Shown here: piece by piece, positions 8,020-15,794 of the stretch
How the letters are laid out: each line of letters opens with the position of its first letter
How positions within the stretch are numbered: the first letter of the stretch is position 1
Assembly (NCBI GenBank): GCA_964407525.1
Contig: CAYOWC010000016.1
Span: forward strand, 1 to 36,363
DNA from: DUZB01 sp964407525
Lineage (GTDB): Bacteria; Desulfobacterota; DSM-4660; Desulfatiglandales; Desulfatiglandaceae
Reading direction: 5' to 3'
Length of the DNA: 36,363 bases
The notes under the pieces: generated by a model
What the model saw: the letters and a program-made list of their open reading frames with translations, nothing else
Told to the model about the DNA's origin: nothing
Database searches by the model: none
Made by a program: the position numbers and the translations under genes

Positions 8020-8891
8020 GCAAAATTGTGGGCATCCAATTCAGAAATCGTGGAAATGTGTACGATTTTGCCAGCGGTCACTTTGTCCTCAAAAAAGGTG
8101 ATAAGGTGATGGTTGTCACGGAGGAGGGGCCGGCCATCGGTTGTGTCGCCACAGAACCGCAGATCAAAACCAAAGGCGGGCCGGACCGTAAACTCAAGAA
8201 GATATTCCGCATCGCCACGAAAGAAGAGATTGGAAGATACGACACATGCTGTCAGCTGGAAGAAAAGGTCTACACATACTGTTATAGCAAGTTGCGAGAG
8301 AAATCCATACCCATGAGCCTCGTATCGGTGGAGCGACGATTTGACGGCAGTAAAATTGTTGTCTTTTTTACAGCCGATGGACGTGTGGATTTCCGGGAAC
8401 TCGTAAAAGATCTGGTGGGACAATTCAGGACCAAAATTGAAATGAGGCAGATCGGAGTGCGACACCAGGCAAAAATGGTTGGCGGAATTGGCGCATGTGG
8501 AAGAGCCCTGTGCTGTTCCTCGTACTTGAAGACGTTTGCACCGGTAACCATCAAAATGGCAAAAAAACAAAACATTTCCCTGAACCCGGGGAAGATTTCA
8601 GGGATGTGCGGCAGACTCATGTGCTGCCTGGCCTACGAATATGACTATTACGACAAAACGTCGCGGAAAATCCCCAAAATCGGGGAGAAGGTAAAGACAA
8701 AAAAAGGGGAGGGCAAAGTCATCCGCCGAAATATCCTCAAGGAAGAAATCACCGTTCGTCTCGATTCAGGAGAGGACTTTGAGACACCGGCAAGCGCTCT
8801 TGAAAAACATTTCAGACCCCACAGTGAAAAACCCAAGCCGCCGAAAACAACAAAACCACCCAAAAGGAAAAAGAAAAGGAGTAACCGGTAG
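8016..8891 (+). CDS. ricT: PSP1-domain regulatory protein RicT (YaaT)
   Basis: A 291-residue cytosolic protein with a PSP1 domain. It carries two cysteine clusters, GACGRALCC (C161, C166, C167) and GMCGRLMCC (C198, C203, C204), as in Bacillus RicT/YaaT. There RicT works in the Fe-S-bearing RicA-RicF-RicT (Y) complex that affects RNase Y processing and phosphorelay flux. A KGEGKVIRRNILKEEITV segment near 230-250 resembles a small beta-barrel, and the C-terminal 25 residues are almost all Lys, Pro and Arg. Its role in Gram-negative bacteria is poorly defined, so the name gives the family and does not prove the same job. It overlaps holB by 4 nt (ATGA) and metG by 1 nt. Confidence 0.9.
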   Translation: MSKIVGIQFRNRGNVYDFASGHFVLKKGDKVMVVTEEGPAIGCVATEPQIKTKGGPDRKLKKIFRIATKEEIGRYDTCCQLEEKVYTYCYSKLREKSIPMSLVSVERRFDGSKIVVFFTADGRVDFRELVKDLVGQFRTKIEMRQIGVRHQAKMVGGIGACGRALCCSSYLKTFAPVTIKMAKKQNISLNPGKISGMCGRLMCCLAYEYDYYDKTSRKIPKIGEKVKTKKGEGKVIRRNILKEEITVRLDSGEDFETPASALEKHFRPHSEKPKPPKTTKPPKRKKKRSNR

Positions 8892-10831
8892 TGCCATCAC
8901 AGAATCCGTTTTATATCACAACACCGATCTATTATGTGAATGCTGAACCCCACATAGGCCATGCCTACACAACGATTGTAGCAGATGTGCTGAATCGCTT
9001 CCACAAGATTTCGGGAGACGAGACCTTTTTCCTTACAGGTACGGATGAGCATGGGGACAAAATTGTAGAGGCTGCCACAAACCTTGGCCAGTCTCCAAAA
9101 GCCTATGTGGACAGAATCAGCAGCATGTTCAGGGATCTCTGGCCAAAATTAGATATTTCCTACAACAAATTTATAAGGACAACGGATGAACTCCACAAGG
9201 AGACTGTAAGCCGAATTCTTACCCTGGTGAAAGACAGAGGAGACATCTACTTCAGCGAGTATGAAGGTCTTTACTGCGTGGGTTGTGAACGTTTTTATAC
9301 GGAAAAAGAGCTGGTGAATGGGAAATGCCCGGATCATGACACGGAATTGAAAGTGATTCGGGAGGCCAACTATTTTTTTAGAATGAGCAAATATCAAGGG
9401 TGGCTCATCGATCACATAAAACAGAATCCGGATTTCATAAGGCCTGAAAGATACCGCAATGAAGTACTCTCATTTCTCAATGACCCATTGGAAGATCTCT
9501 GCATCTCCAGGCCGAAATCCAGGCTTACATGGGGGATTACCCTCCCCTTTGATGAGAATTTTGTAACCTATGTCTGGTTCGACGCCCTGATCAATTACGT
9601 ATCTGCCATCGGCTATCCTGACGGTGATACTTTCAATAAATTCTGGCCCGTAGCCCAACACATGATTGCCAAGGACATCCTGAAACCCCATGGCATCTAT
9701 TGGCCGTGCATGCTTAAATCTGCCGGGATTGAACCGTACCAGAACCTTAACGTCCACGGATTCTGGAAAATGAGCCAGGGAAAAATGTCCAAATCGTTGG
9801 GAAATGTGGTTAAACCCCTTGACCTTGTGGATGTATACGGTCTCGATGCCTTCAGGTATTTCCTCCTTCGGGACATGGTATTCGGACTTGATTCTGAATT
9901 TAACGAAGATGCCCTGGTTGCGCGCTTAAATGCGGATTTAGCCAATGATTTAGGGAATCTGGTAAGCAGAAGCCTGACCATGATGCAGAAGTACTTCAAA
10001 GGGGTCGTGCCGGAAGCCGGCCCAATGAAAGATGGTGATAAGGAGCTGAAAAAAAGCGCTCTGGTTACGATTGATGAATATGAGCGCCTGATGGTTGAAC
10101 TGGGGCTTCACAAAGCGTTGATGGCTGTGTGGGAACTCATTGCAAAATTGAATAAATATATTGTTTCCATGGAACCCTGGGTCCTTGCAAAAACAGACGG
10201 ACCAAGGCTCGAAACGGTTATTTATCATATCTACGAAACTTTGAGAATTATAGCCTCTCTCCTGTGGCCTTTCATGCCTGAAACATCGGAAAAGATTCAA
10301 GATCAGCTGAGCATGAAAAGGAAAGGGGTAGCACTTTCCCTTGAAGACCTGAAGGCCTGGGGCCGGGAAAAGCCTGCAGGACCGGTTACCGTGGCCCCGG
10401 CTCTTTTTCCCCGTATTGAAGACAAAAAAAAGGGTGAAAAAAAGGCCAAGCAGAAAAAGCAAAAAGCCAATAAAAAGAAAGAAGCAAGTGAGCCTGTAGA
10501 CGAACAAAAGGCCTCCATTTCTTTTGAAGATTTCCAAAAAATGGATCTAAGGATCGGAACCATAAAGAACGCAGAAGAAATTCCGGGCTCCAAAAAACTC
10601 TTCAAACTGACCGTCGACCTGGATGAAGAAAGAACCGTAGTAGCCGGTCTCAAAGGACAGTATGAGAGGGAAACGTTGGTCGGGAAACAGGTTCTCCTGG
10701 TTGCAAACCTTGAACCGGTCAAGCTGATGGGAATTGAATCCTGCGGCATGGTCTTAGCAGCAGGAGACACAGAAGGGCTTCATCTGTTAACGCCCGATTC
10801 TGAGACTGTTGCGGGGAGTAAAGTAAAATAA
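8891..10831 (+). CDS. metG: methionyl-tRNA synthetase
   Basis: Charges tRNA-Met, including the initiator, with methionine. The 646-residue protein is the long form with an appended tRNA-binding domain. HIGH is at 21-24. The zinc knuckle is C129-x2-C132 with C146 and H149, the CPDH form also known in Thermus-type enzymes. KMSKS is at 298-302, and an anticodon-binding helical domain follows. A lysine-rich linker (about 515-540) leads to a C-terminal EMAP/Trbp111-like OB-fold (about 548-646, with MDLRIGTI and LVANLEPVKLMGIESCGM). The start is GTG, overlapping the ricT stop by one base (TAGTG). The gene converges with the DUF368 gene with a single base between the stops. Confidence 0.97.
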   Translation: MPSQNPFYITTPIYYVNAEPHIGHAYTTIVADVLNRFHKISGDETFFLTGTDEHGDKIVEAATNLGQSPKAYVDRISSMFRDLWPKLDISYNKFIRTTDELHKETVSRILTLVKDRGDIYFSEYEGLYCVGCERFYTEKELVNGKCPDHDTELKVIREANYFFRMSKYQGWLIDHIKQNPDFIRPERYRNEVLSFLNDPLEDLCISRPKSRLTWGITLPFDENFVTYVWFDALINYVSAIGYPDGDTFNKFWPVAQHMIAKDILKPHGIYWPCMLKSAGIEPYQNLNVHGFWKMSQGKMSKSLGNVVKPLDLVDVYGLDAFRYFLLRDMVFGLDSEFNEDALVARLNADLANDLGNLVSRSLTMMQKYFKGVVPEAGPMKDGDKELKKSALVTIDEYERLMVELGLHKALMAVWELIAKLNKYIVSMEPWVLAKTDGPRLETVIYHIYETLRIIASLLWPFMPETSEKIQDQLSMKRKGVALSLEDLKAWGREKPAGPVTVAPALFPRIEDKKKGEKKAKQKKQKANKKKEASEPVDEQKASISFEDFQKMDLRIGTIKNAEEIPGSKKLFKLTVDLDEERTVVAGLKGQYERETLVGKQVLLVANLEPVKLMGIESCGMVLAAGDTEGLHLLTPDSETVAGSKVK

Positions 10832-10832
10832 G

Positions 10833-11774
10833 TTACGTCCGTCTGCCGGCCACCCACTCCAAGGCCAGGACGACCAGAAAACCGATAACCATCAAGGAGA
10901 GTCCCGCCATAAGCTCGCTATCCCAGGCGGGGGGCAATATATTGGTCTGTACGATAGGAACGGTTTTTCCGTGGCCGTCAACCAGGCTCTCCAGCGTTAC
11001 CTTCCATGGCCACACCTTTCGCAGAGAACCAATCATGAGCCCCGTAAGAAGGGCCACCATGAGATCATGGTACCTGGTAAGAAGCCATGATAGGAGGCGG
11101 GAAAATACCGCGATCCCCACGCACGCCCCCGCAGCAACAACCCCTAAAATAAGGAAATTCTTATCATTGACTGCTTCAAGAACATACTGGTATTTTCCCA
11201 TGAGAACCAGGATAAATGACCCCGATATACCGGGAAGAATCATGGCACATATGGCAACCGCCCCTGACACAAAAAGGAACCACAGGTCATTCGGTGTTGA
11301 AACAGGAACAAGCCCCACAAGAATATAAATTCCCACAAGCCCACAGAAGAGGGATACCCAAAGGGACGGTTTCCAGTGATCGATTCGTTTACTCACCGTC
11401 ACAACGGAAGCAAGAATCAAACCCAGAAAAAAAGACCAGATCAGAACAGGTTTGTTTTCAAGAAGCCAGGCTAAAAGCTTTGAGAGCGTGAAGATGGCTG
11501 TGAGAATTCCCAATCCCAGTGAAAGAAGAAACTGCCAGGAAATCTTTTCAAAAAAAGCCTTCATTTGAAAGGTCACAAGCAGTCTTACGCTTTTAAAATC
11601 AAAGGATTTTATGGCATTGATTAATTCTTCGTAGATACCCAGAATAAAAGCCATGGTTCCACCCGACACTCCGGGAACAACATCGGAGGCCCCCATGCAG
11701 AAACCTTTTGCCGCCAGAACGACATAGTCTTTGAGAGACCTTCTTTCTGGATGTGCATCGTTTGTCTTCTCCAT
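10833..11774 (-). CDS. DUF368 membrane protein, putative undecaprenyl-phosphate translocase
   Basis: A 313-residue polytopic inner-membrane protein. The DUF368 hallmark appears twice: GASDVVPGVSGGT at about 28-40, and MILPGISGSFILVLMGKYQY in the second half. This internal duplication gives an inverted-repeat transporter fold. DUF368 proteins (PopT type) have been shown in other bacteria to return undecaprenyl phosphate to the cytosolic leaflet, alongside DedA proteins; the same role here is inferred from family membership. The start ATG has GAAAGG upstream. The gene follows uppP on the same strand, with an intervening repeat region (11798-12024), so the carrier phosphatase and putative carrier flippase are neighbours. 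Confidence 0.9.
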   Translation of the reverse strand: MEKTNDAHPERRSLKDYVVLAAKGFCMGASDVVPGVSGGTMAFILGIYEELINAIKSFDFKSVRLLVTFQMKAFFEKISWQFLLSLGLGILTAIFTLSKLLAWLLENKPVLIWSFFLGLILASVVTVSKRIDHWKPSLWVSLFCGLVGIYILVGLVPVSTPNDLWFLFVSGAVAICAMILPGISGSFILVLMGKYQYVLEAVNDKNFLILGVVAAGACVGIAVFSRLLSWLLTRYHDLMVALLTGLMIGSLRKVWPWKVTLESLVDGHGKTVPIVQTNILPPAWDSELMAGLSLMVIGFLVVLALEWVAGRRT

Positions 11775-11797
11775 AAAAACCTTTCACGAAAATATAG

Positions 11798-12024
11798 AAT
11801 TAGCCGTTAGCTATTAGCTGTTAGCTCTTCCAAGCTGACTTCTAGATCGTTCATAATCATAATCTTAATCGTAATCATACTCCTTTTAAACTATCCCACG
11901 GCTCTTCGATTATGATTACGAGTAAGATTATGAGTAAGAAAGCAACTCTAATGGCCGACATTAGGGCCAGGCCCAATGTTTGATCCGTAAAGCTAACGGC
12001 TAATAGCTAACAGCTAATTGCAAG
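11798..12024. repeat. composite palindromic repeat between uppP and the DUF368 gene
   Basis: The outer arms are TTAGCNN heptamers: 11800-11827 carries TTAGCCG, TTAGCTA, TTAGCTG and TTAGCTC, and the inverse runs GCTAACGGCTAATAGCTAAC near 11992-12011. The core differs from copies A-C. It holds a second inverted repeat made of hexamers, ATAATC, ATAATC, TTAATC, GTAATC at 11853-11876, facing GATTAT, GATTAC, GAGTAA, GATTAT, GAGTAA at 11908-11937. It is non-coding. Confidence 0.8.
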
Positions 12025-12032
12025 CTTTGATT

Positions 12033-12833
12033 TCACGAAAAATAAAGCGTCAACAATCCCACGCCCCAGCAGTAGGGGGCAAAATAATAAAAATGTCCCT
12101 TCTTTACGATCCCCATCAGGAGCTTGAGCGCCAGAAAGCCTATGATTCCCGAAGAAACCAGCCCCAAAATCAGAGGAGCAACGCCCACTCTCTGGATGGC
12201 GTCTGCATCCAACTGCAAAACCACTGCCCCTAAAATCGCGGGAATAGCAAGCAGGAAAGAAAATCGCCCCGCCAGTTCCCTGTCAAGGCCGAGCAGGAGG
12301 GCGCATACGATCGTTGATCCGGATCTAGAGATCCCAGGCATAATAGCCAACCCCTGGGCAACCCCAATAGCCAGGGCGATAAGAGGCCCCACCCGTGTTG
12401 CAGTACAATGGGCCTTAGGAATAAACCGGGTAATACCGACAATCACCCCTGTGATAAGAAGCATAATCCCCACAACAAACAGCGACCCGAAAGCTTTTTC
12501 TATGGAGTCTTTAAAGGCCAATCCAATAATCGCTGTTGGTACGGTGCCCAGGACCACCATCATGGCAAGACGGGCGTTCGGTTTGAGGCCTTCCTTGTTT
12601 GAACCCGGGGACACAAATGACCAGAGCTCAGTGACCATATTGACCAGGTCCTTTCTAAAATAGATGCAGACGGCAATGAGGGTCCCAAGATGGAGGGATG
12701 CATCCAGAAGGATTTCCGGCTCTTTCATTCCAAGCAGATTTTCGAATATGACCAGGTGCCCTGAACTGCTCACCGGTAGAAATTCGGTAAGCCCCTGCAC
12801 AATACCAAGAAAAATGGTTTCAATATTGTTCAC
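12033..12833 (-). CDS. uppP: undecaprenyl-diphosphate phosphatase
   Basis: Dephosphorylates undecaprenyl diphosphate, released by each round of peptidoglycan polymerisation, to the monophosphate carrier. This integral membrane enzyme (BacA/UppP) has 266 residues, normal for the family. The catalytic motifs are QGLTEFLPVSSSGH at 13-26, including E17, and PGISRSGST at 166-174. The C-terminal half repeats the fold of the first half. The start is GTG (12833), with AGGAGG 9 bp upstream. MITE-like copy C begins just upstream (12865) and lies between uxaA and uppP. Confidence 0.96.
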   Translation of the reverse strand: MNNIETIFLGIVQGLTEFLPVSSSGHLVIFENLLGMKEPEILLDASLHLGTLIAVCIYFRKDLVNMVTELWSFVSPGSNKEGLKPNARLAMMVVLGTVPTAIIGLAFKDSIEKAFGSLFVVGIMLLITGVIVGITRFIPKAHCTATRVGPLIALAIGVAQGLAIMPGISRSGSTIVCALLLGLDRELAGRFSFLLAIPAILGAVVLQLDADAIQRVGVAPLILGLVSSGIIGFLALKLLMGIVKKGHFYYFAPYCWGVGLLTLYFS

Positions 12834-12864
12834 CGGACAAATCCTCCTCTTTCTTTAGGTTGCA

Positions 12865-13038
12865 CCTAAAAGCTGCAATTAGCAGTTAGCCGTTAGCTAT
12901 TAGCACCACGATATCGGCTATTTACGGTTATATTAGGCTGGCATCAAAAATGAAAGCTTCAATATAACAAGAAAGCATTCAAATGTTTGAATCCTTTAAG
13001 CTAACGGCCAATAGCTAAAAGCTAATTGCAGCTTTTAG
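12865..13038. repeat. MITE-like palindromic element, copy C
   Basis: A 174-bp element with CCTAAAAGCTGCAATTAGC at the left end and the inverse at the right. Four heptamers (TTAGCAG, TTAGCCG, TTAGCTA, TTAGCAC) occupy 12879-12906. Its full length matches the reverse complement of copy B. The right end stops one base before the uxaA stop codon (13040-13042), so it is inserted flush against the end of that gene. It also separates uxaA from uppP. Confidence 0.9.
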
Positions 13039-13039
13039 T

Positions 13040-14566
13040 TTACATCACAGCCCCAAACTGCCATGGGACAAATTCGTTATCCCCAAAGCCAAGAAGCTCA
13101 CTCTTGGTCAATTTCCCAGATGCGGTATCTAATATACACCTGAAAATTTCCTCTCCCATCTCCTTTATGGTGGAAGATCCGTCTAATATCTTTCCACAAT
13201 TCACGTCCATATCATCTTCCAATCGCTGATACATTCCGGTGTTTGAGGCCAGCTTGAGAGTCGGAACCGGTTTGAAACCACATACTGTCCCCCTGCCTGT
13301 AGTAAAGCAAACGAGATTGGCTCCACCCGCAATCATACCCGTTACCGATACCGTATCATATCCCGGAGTATCCATAAACACCAGGCCTCGGGCTGAAACA
13401 GGTTCGGCGTAGCCGTACACTTGCGTCAGGTTGGTGCTTCCTCCTTTCGCTGCCGCTCCCAGAGATTTTTCCAGGATCGTTGTGAGCCCACCTGCTTTGT
13501 TCCCGGGAGAGGGGTTGTTGTTGATTGTCCCACCAAGTCTGGCTGTATACGATTCCCACCAGTGAATTCGTTCAACAAGTTTTTCTCCGATTGCCTGGTC
13601 ATCCGCCCTGCGAGTGAGAAGATGTTCTGCCCCATAAATTTCAGGGGTTTCACTCAAAATGGCTGTCCCGCCTTCCTGAACCAGGAGATCCACTGCAGCA
13701 CCCAGAGCGGGATTGGCAGTGATTCCGGAGTAGGCATCCGAACCACCGCATTCGAGGCCCAGAACCAAATGAGCGGCTGAAACTTTTTGTCGTTCAACCG
13801 AATTCGCACCCTCAAGCATATCTGTAATCGCTTCAATTCCCCGCTTCATGGTTTCCCTTGATCCGCCTGTATCCTGAATATTCAGGACCCGGACCATGGA
13901 ACCAGTTTGGATGGTTGTGTTTTCCAGAAGGCAATCCAGATTGTTAACCTCGCACCCAAGACCTACCAGGAGGATCCCGGCAAAATTCGGATTGCGCGCA
14001 TATCCGGCCAGTGTACGTTGCAATAGAGAAAAGCCCTCGTGGTCATCAGCCATACCGCATCCTGACCCGTGTCCCAAGGATACAATACCGTCAACCCGAG
14101 GAAAACGATCCAAGAATTCCTTCGGAACCCCACCGGCGATCAATCTTGCCACGCCAACGGAACAGCTGACAGTAGCTAATACACCAATATAGTTCCGAGT
14201 TCCCACCCTCCCATCGTCCCGTACGATGCCGTCAAAAACGCGTCGTTCCTTTTCCGGAACGTAGCATGTTTTAACAGCATCTATTCCCATGGCATAATCG
14301 CGAAAGAAATCTCCCATCATGAGGTTCTGCGTATGCACATGTTCTCCACGCAAAATTTTCTTCGAGGCAAACCCGATAATCTGACCGTATTTCCTCACCA
14401 CTTCCCCTGAATCGATGTTTCGCAATGCTATTTTGTGACCCGCAGGGATGGAATCCAAACAGGAATGGAAATCCTCCAGCGAAGTTCCGGAAGGCAGGTC
14501 TGAAATGGCAACGGCCACATTGTCTTCCGGATTCAAGTGAATAATTTGTTTGGCAATAGAATTCAT
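13040..14566 (-). CDS. uxaA: UxaA-family altronate/galactarate-type dehydratase
   Basis: A 508-residue cytosolic protein covering the whole UxaA family. An N-terminal SAF domain (about 5-95, with GHKIALRNIDSGEVVRKYGQ) is followed by the catalytic part with GRVGTRNYIGV, GHGSGCGM, LGLECGGSDAYSGITANPA, MDTPGYDTVSVTGMIAGG and TGRGTVCGFKPVPTLKL. The family removes water from aldonic or aldaric acids (D-altronate, galactarate) to give 2-keto-3-deoxy products, using a metal. No other sugar-acid gene is present, so the true substrate is uncertain and the symbol gives the family. TGGAGAA precedes the ATG. The HU terminator hairpin ends about 20 bp upstream, so its own promoter is hard to place. Confidence 0.85.
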   Translation of the reverse strand: MNSIAKQIIHLNPEDNVAVAISDLPSGTSLEDFHSCLDSIPAGHKIALRNIDSGEVVRKYGQIIGFASKKILRGEHVHTQNLMMGDFFRDYAMGIDAVKTCYVPEKERRVFDGIVRDDGRVGTRNYIGVLATVSCSVGVARLIAGGVPKEFLDRFPRVDGIVSLGHGSGCGMADDHEGFSLLQRTLAGYARNPNFAGILLVGLGCEVNNLDCLLENTTIQTGSMVRVLNIQDTGGSRETMKRGIEAITDMLEGANSVERQKVSAAHLVLGLECGGSDAYSGITANPALGAAVDLLVQEGGTAILSETPEIYGAEHLLTRRADDQAIGEKLVERIHWWESYTARLGGTINNNPSPGNKAGGLTTILEKSLGAAAKGGSTNLTQVYGYAEPVSARGLVFMDTPGYDTVSVTGMIAGGANLVCFTTGRGTVCGFKPVPTLKLASNTGMYQRLEDDMDVNCGKILDGSSTIKEMGEEIFRCILDTASGKLTKSELLGFGDNEFVPWQFGAVM

Positions 14567-14584
14567 TATTAAGTTCTCCAGAAC

Positions 14585-14620
14585 CAGAAAAGCCCGTAGT
14601 CAAATCTCTGATCTACGGGC
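14585..14620 (-). terminator. rho-independent terminator of the HU-like gene
   Basis: GCCCGTAG (14592-14599) and CTACGGGC (14613-14620) form a perfect 8-bp stem with a 13-nt loop. On the minus strand it is followed by TTTTCTGGT. It lies between the HU-like gene and uxaA, so it would end HU transcription or act as an attenuator for read-through into uxaA. Confidence 0.75.
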
Positions 14621-14689
14621 CTTCTTTTCCTATGAAAATGCTCGTCAAAAAAGCAAAGGGACAAATGCGTCTTTCAGGACCTCTTTGCC

Positions 14690-15040
14690 CTACTGCGCCA
14701 TGTCCTGAACTTTCTTCAAAGCCCGGACCTTTACCACTCTTCGGGCCGGTTTCGCAGGAATGTCCATGGGCTCTTTTGTAAAAGGATTGATTCCCTTCCT
14801 CGCTTTTGTGGCCGGCCTCTTCCTGACTTCAAACTTCAAAAGCCCCGGCAAGGTGAATTGACCGGCAGAACGTTTTTTGACGTGACGCTCTATGACTATA
14901 GATAATTCATCAAGCACCGATGATACCTGCTTTTTGTTCAACCCGGTGTTCTCTGCAATCTCCTTCAGAATTAGGGATTTCGTCATTGGCGGCTTAATAG
15001 CGGTCATTTTTCTCTTTTTTTCTCCCTTTTTTTCGGCCAT
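14690..15040 (-). CDS. HU-family DNA-binding protein
   Basis: A 116-residue nucleoid-type protein. After a basic N-terminal extension of about 18 residues comes the HU fold: helical dimer part TKSLILKEIAENTGLNKKQ, then a beta arm with GQFTLPGLLKFEVRKRPA and the signature GINPFTKEPMDIPAKPAR. HU/IHF dimers bend and bind DNA with little sequence preference. It is longer than classical HU (about 90 residues), and the arm tip differs, so it may be an HU-like paralogue rather than the main HU. AAAGGAG lies 6 bp before the ATG. It has its own terminator and probably its own promoter (15151-15177). Confidence 0.9.
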   Translation of the reverse strand: MAEKKGEKKRKMTAIKPPMTKSLILKEIAENTGLNKKQVSSVLDELSIVIERHVKKRSAGQFTLPGLLKFEVRKRPATKARKGINPFTKEPMDIPAKPARRVVKVRALKKVQDMAQ

Positions 15041-15150
15041 AAATAGCTCCTTTCATATGAAGATTGAAGTTTTTGTTCATCACCAGGTGCGTCAAACACA
15101 AAAAACAGTAGCAATCAAGCATAAAACCGATTATTTACAGATACATATTT

Positions 15151-15177
15151 TTTATAGCCCTTTATTACTCTTGTCAA
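15151..15177 (-). promoter_or_regulatory. probable promoter of the HU-like gene
   Basis: On the minus strand, TTGACA (complement of 15172-15177) is followed after 15 bp by TATAAA (complement of 15151-15156). The spacer is shorter than ideal; an AT-rich hexamer (TAAAAA) two bases further on would give 17 bp. The leader would be about 100 nt. Confidence 0.4.
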
Positions 15178-15239
15178 TACATTTCGTGAAAAACATTCAT
15201 TTTTTTCAGGGGTTTTCATGCACACAGGCATGGTAAGTC

Positions 15240-15602
15240 ATGCAGTATTTTAACGAGGTCTGTAATAAATATGGAAATGCTCTCATGAAAATTATCGAAC
15301 AACGAAAAACAAACCATTTTGCGATTGCCGGATTTCTGGCGCCTTTCATATCGGGCGCCATCTTCTGCCTTCTGCTCTTAATCGCAGAAGATACCCTCCG
15401 TACGTCGCCGATCTTCCCTGTCTACCTTATTTTTATTCCTCTCACACTCCTTGTCGGCATTGTTTTCTCAATCAAATCGATTCCACTCATCGAGGAAAAG
15501 GGAGAGAAAGACTATGCCTATGCCGGTCTGGTACTCAATCTCTTTTTTCTCTCCGTGTATATCCTCTCCCTTATTTATTTCTCTTCTATCCCTAAAGCGT
15601 AG
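15240..15602 (+). CDS. small three-helix membrane protein, unknown function
   Basis: A 120-residue protein that I do not recognise. A short basic N-terminus (QRKTN) precedes three predicted membrane helices at about 27-49, 58-78 and 92-114, with a charged loop (EEKGEKDY) between helices two and three. The layout recalls small DUF4190-like membrane proteins, but there is no distinctive motif. No strong ribosome binding site is seen at 15240. A second in-frame ATG at 15285, just before the basic segment, is an alternative and would give about 105 residues. It is divergent from the HU-like gene and about 190 bp ahead of mraZ. Confidence 0.6.
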   Translation: MQYFNEVCNKYGNALMKIIEQRKTNHFAIAGFLAPFISGAIFCLLLLIAEDTLRTSPIFPVYLIFIPLTLLVGIVFSIKSIPLIEEKGEKDYAYAGLVLNLFFLSVYILSLIYFSSIPKA

Positions 15603-15709
15603 CCTGAGGGTCATTTCTAAAGTCAAAATACGTATATGTAGTGTCTCCTTTTCTAATCACCCTCACATATTGATTCATATTTTATGCTATTAAAAATGTT
15701 GTTTTTTTC

Positions 15710-15738
15710 TTGACATTGGAACTCTTTTTCCTCATAGT
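15710..15738 (+). promoter_or_regulatory. promoter of the dcw cluster (mraZ promoter)
   Basis: TTGACA (15710-15715), a 17-bp spacer, then CATAGT (15733-15738). The first AGTGG box of the putative MraZ operator (15736-15740) overlaps the -10 hexamer, so a bound repressor could block polymerase or early transcription. Confidence 0.65.
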
Positions 15739-15770
15739 GGCAAAAAGTGGAATAAAGTGGAGAAAAGTGG
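15736..15770 (+). promoter_or_regulatory. putative MraZ operator: four AGTGG boxes, 10-bp period
   Basis: AGTGG occurs at 15736-15740, 15746-15750, 15756-15760 and 15766-15770, an exact 10-bp repeat separated by A-rich 5-mers. MraZ is known to bind short GTG/TGG-type direct repeats upstream of its own gene, with one dimer half per helical turn, which fits this arrangement and autoregulation of the cluster. Confidence 0.75.
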
Positions 15771-15794
15771 CACAAAAACGTCACAAGGGTCGCC

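Noticed and set aside
11798..12024. Possible insertion sequence
   Set aside because: It has inverted arms but no transposase frame and is too short; kept as a non-autonomous or palindromic repeat.
2865..13038. Repeated palindromes considered as a CRISPR array
   Set aside because: The copies are kilobases apart, are inverted relative to each other and have no spacers; no cas genes are present.
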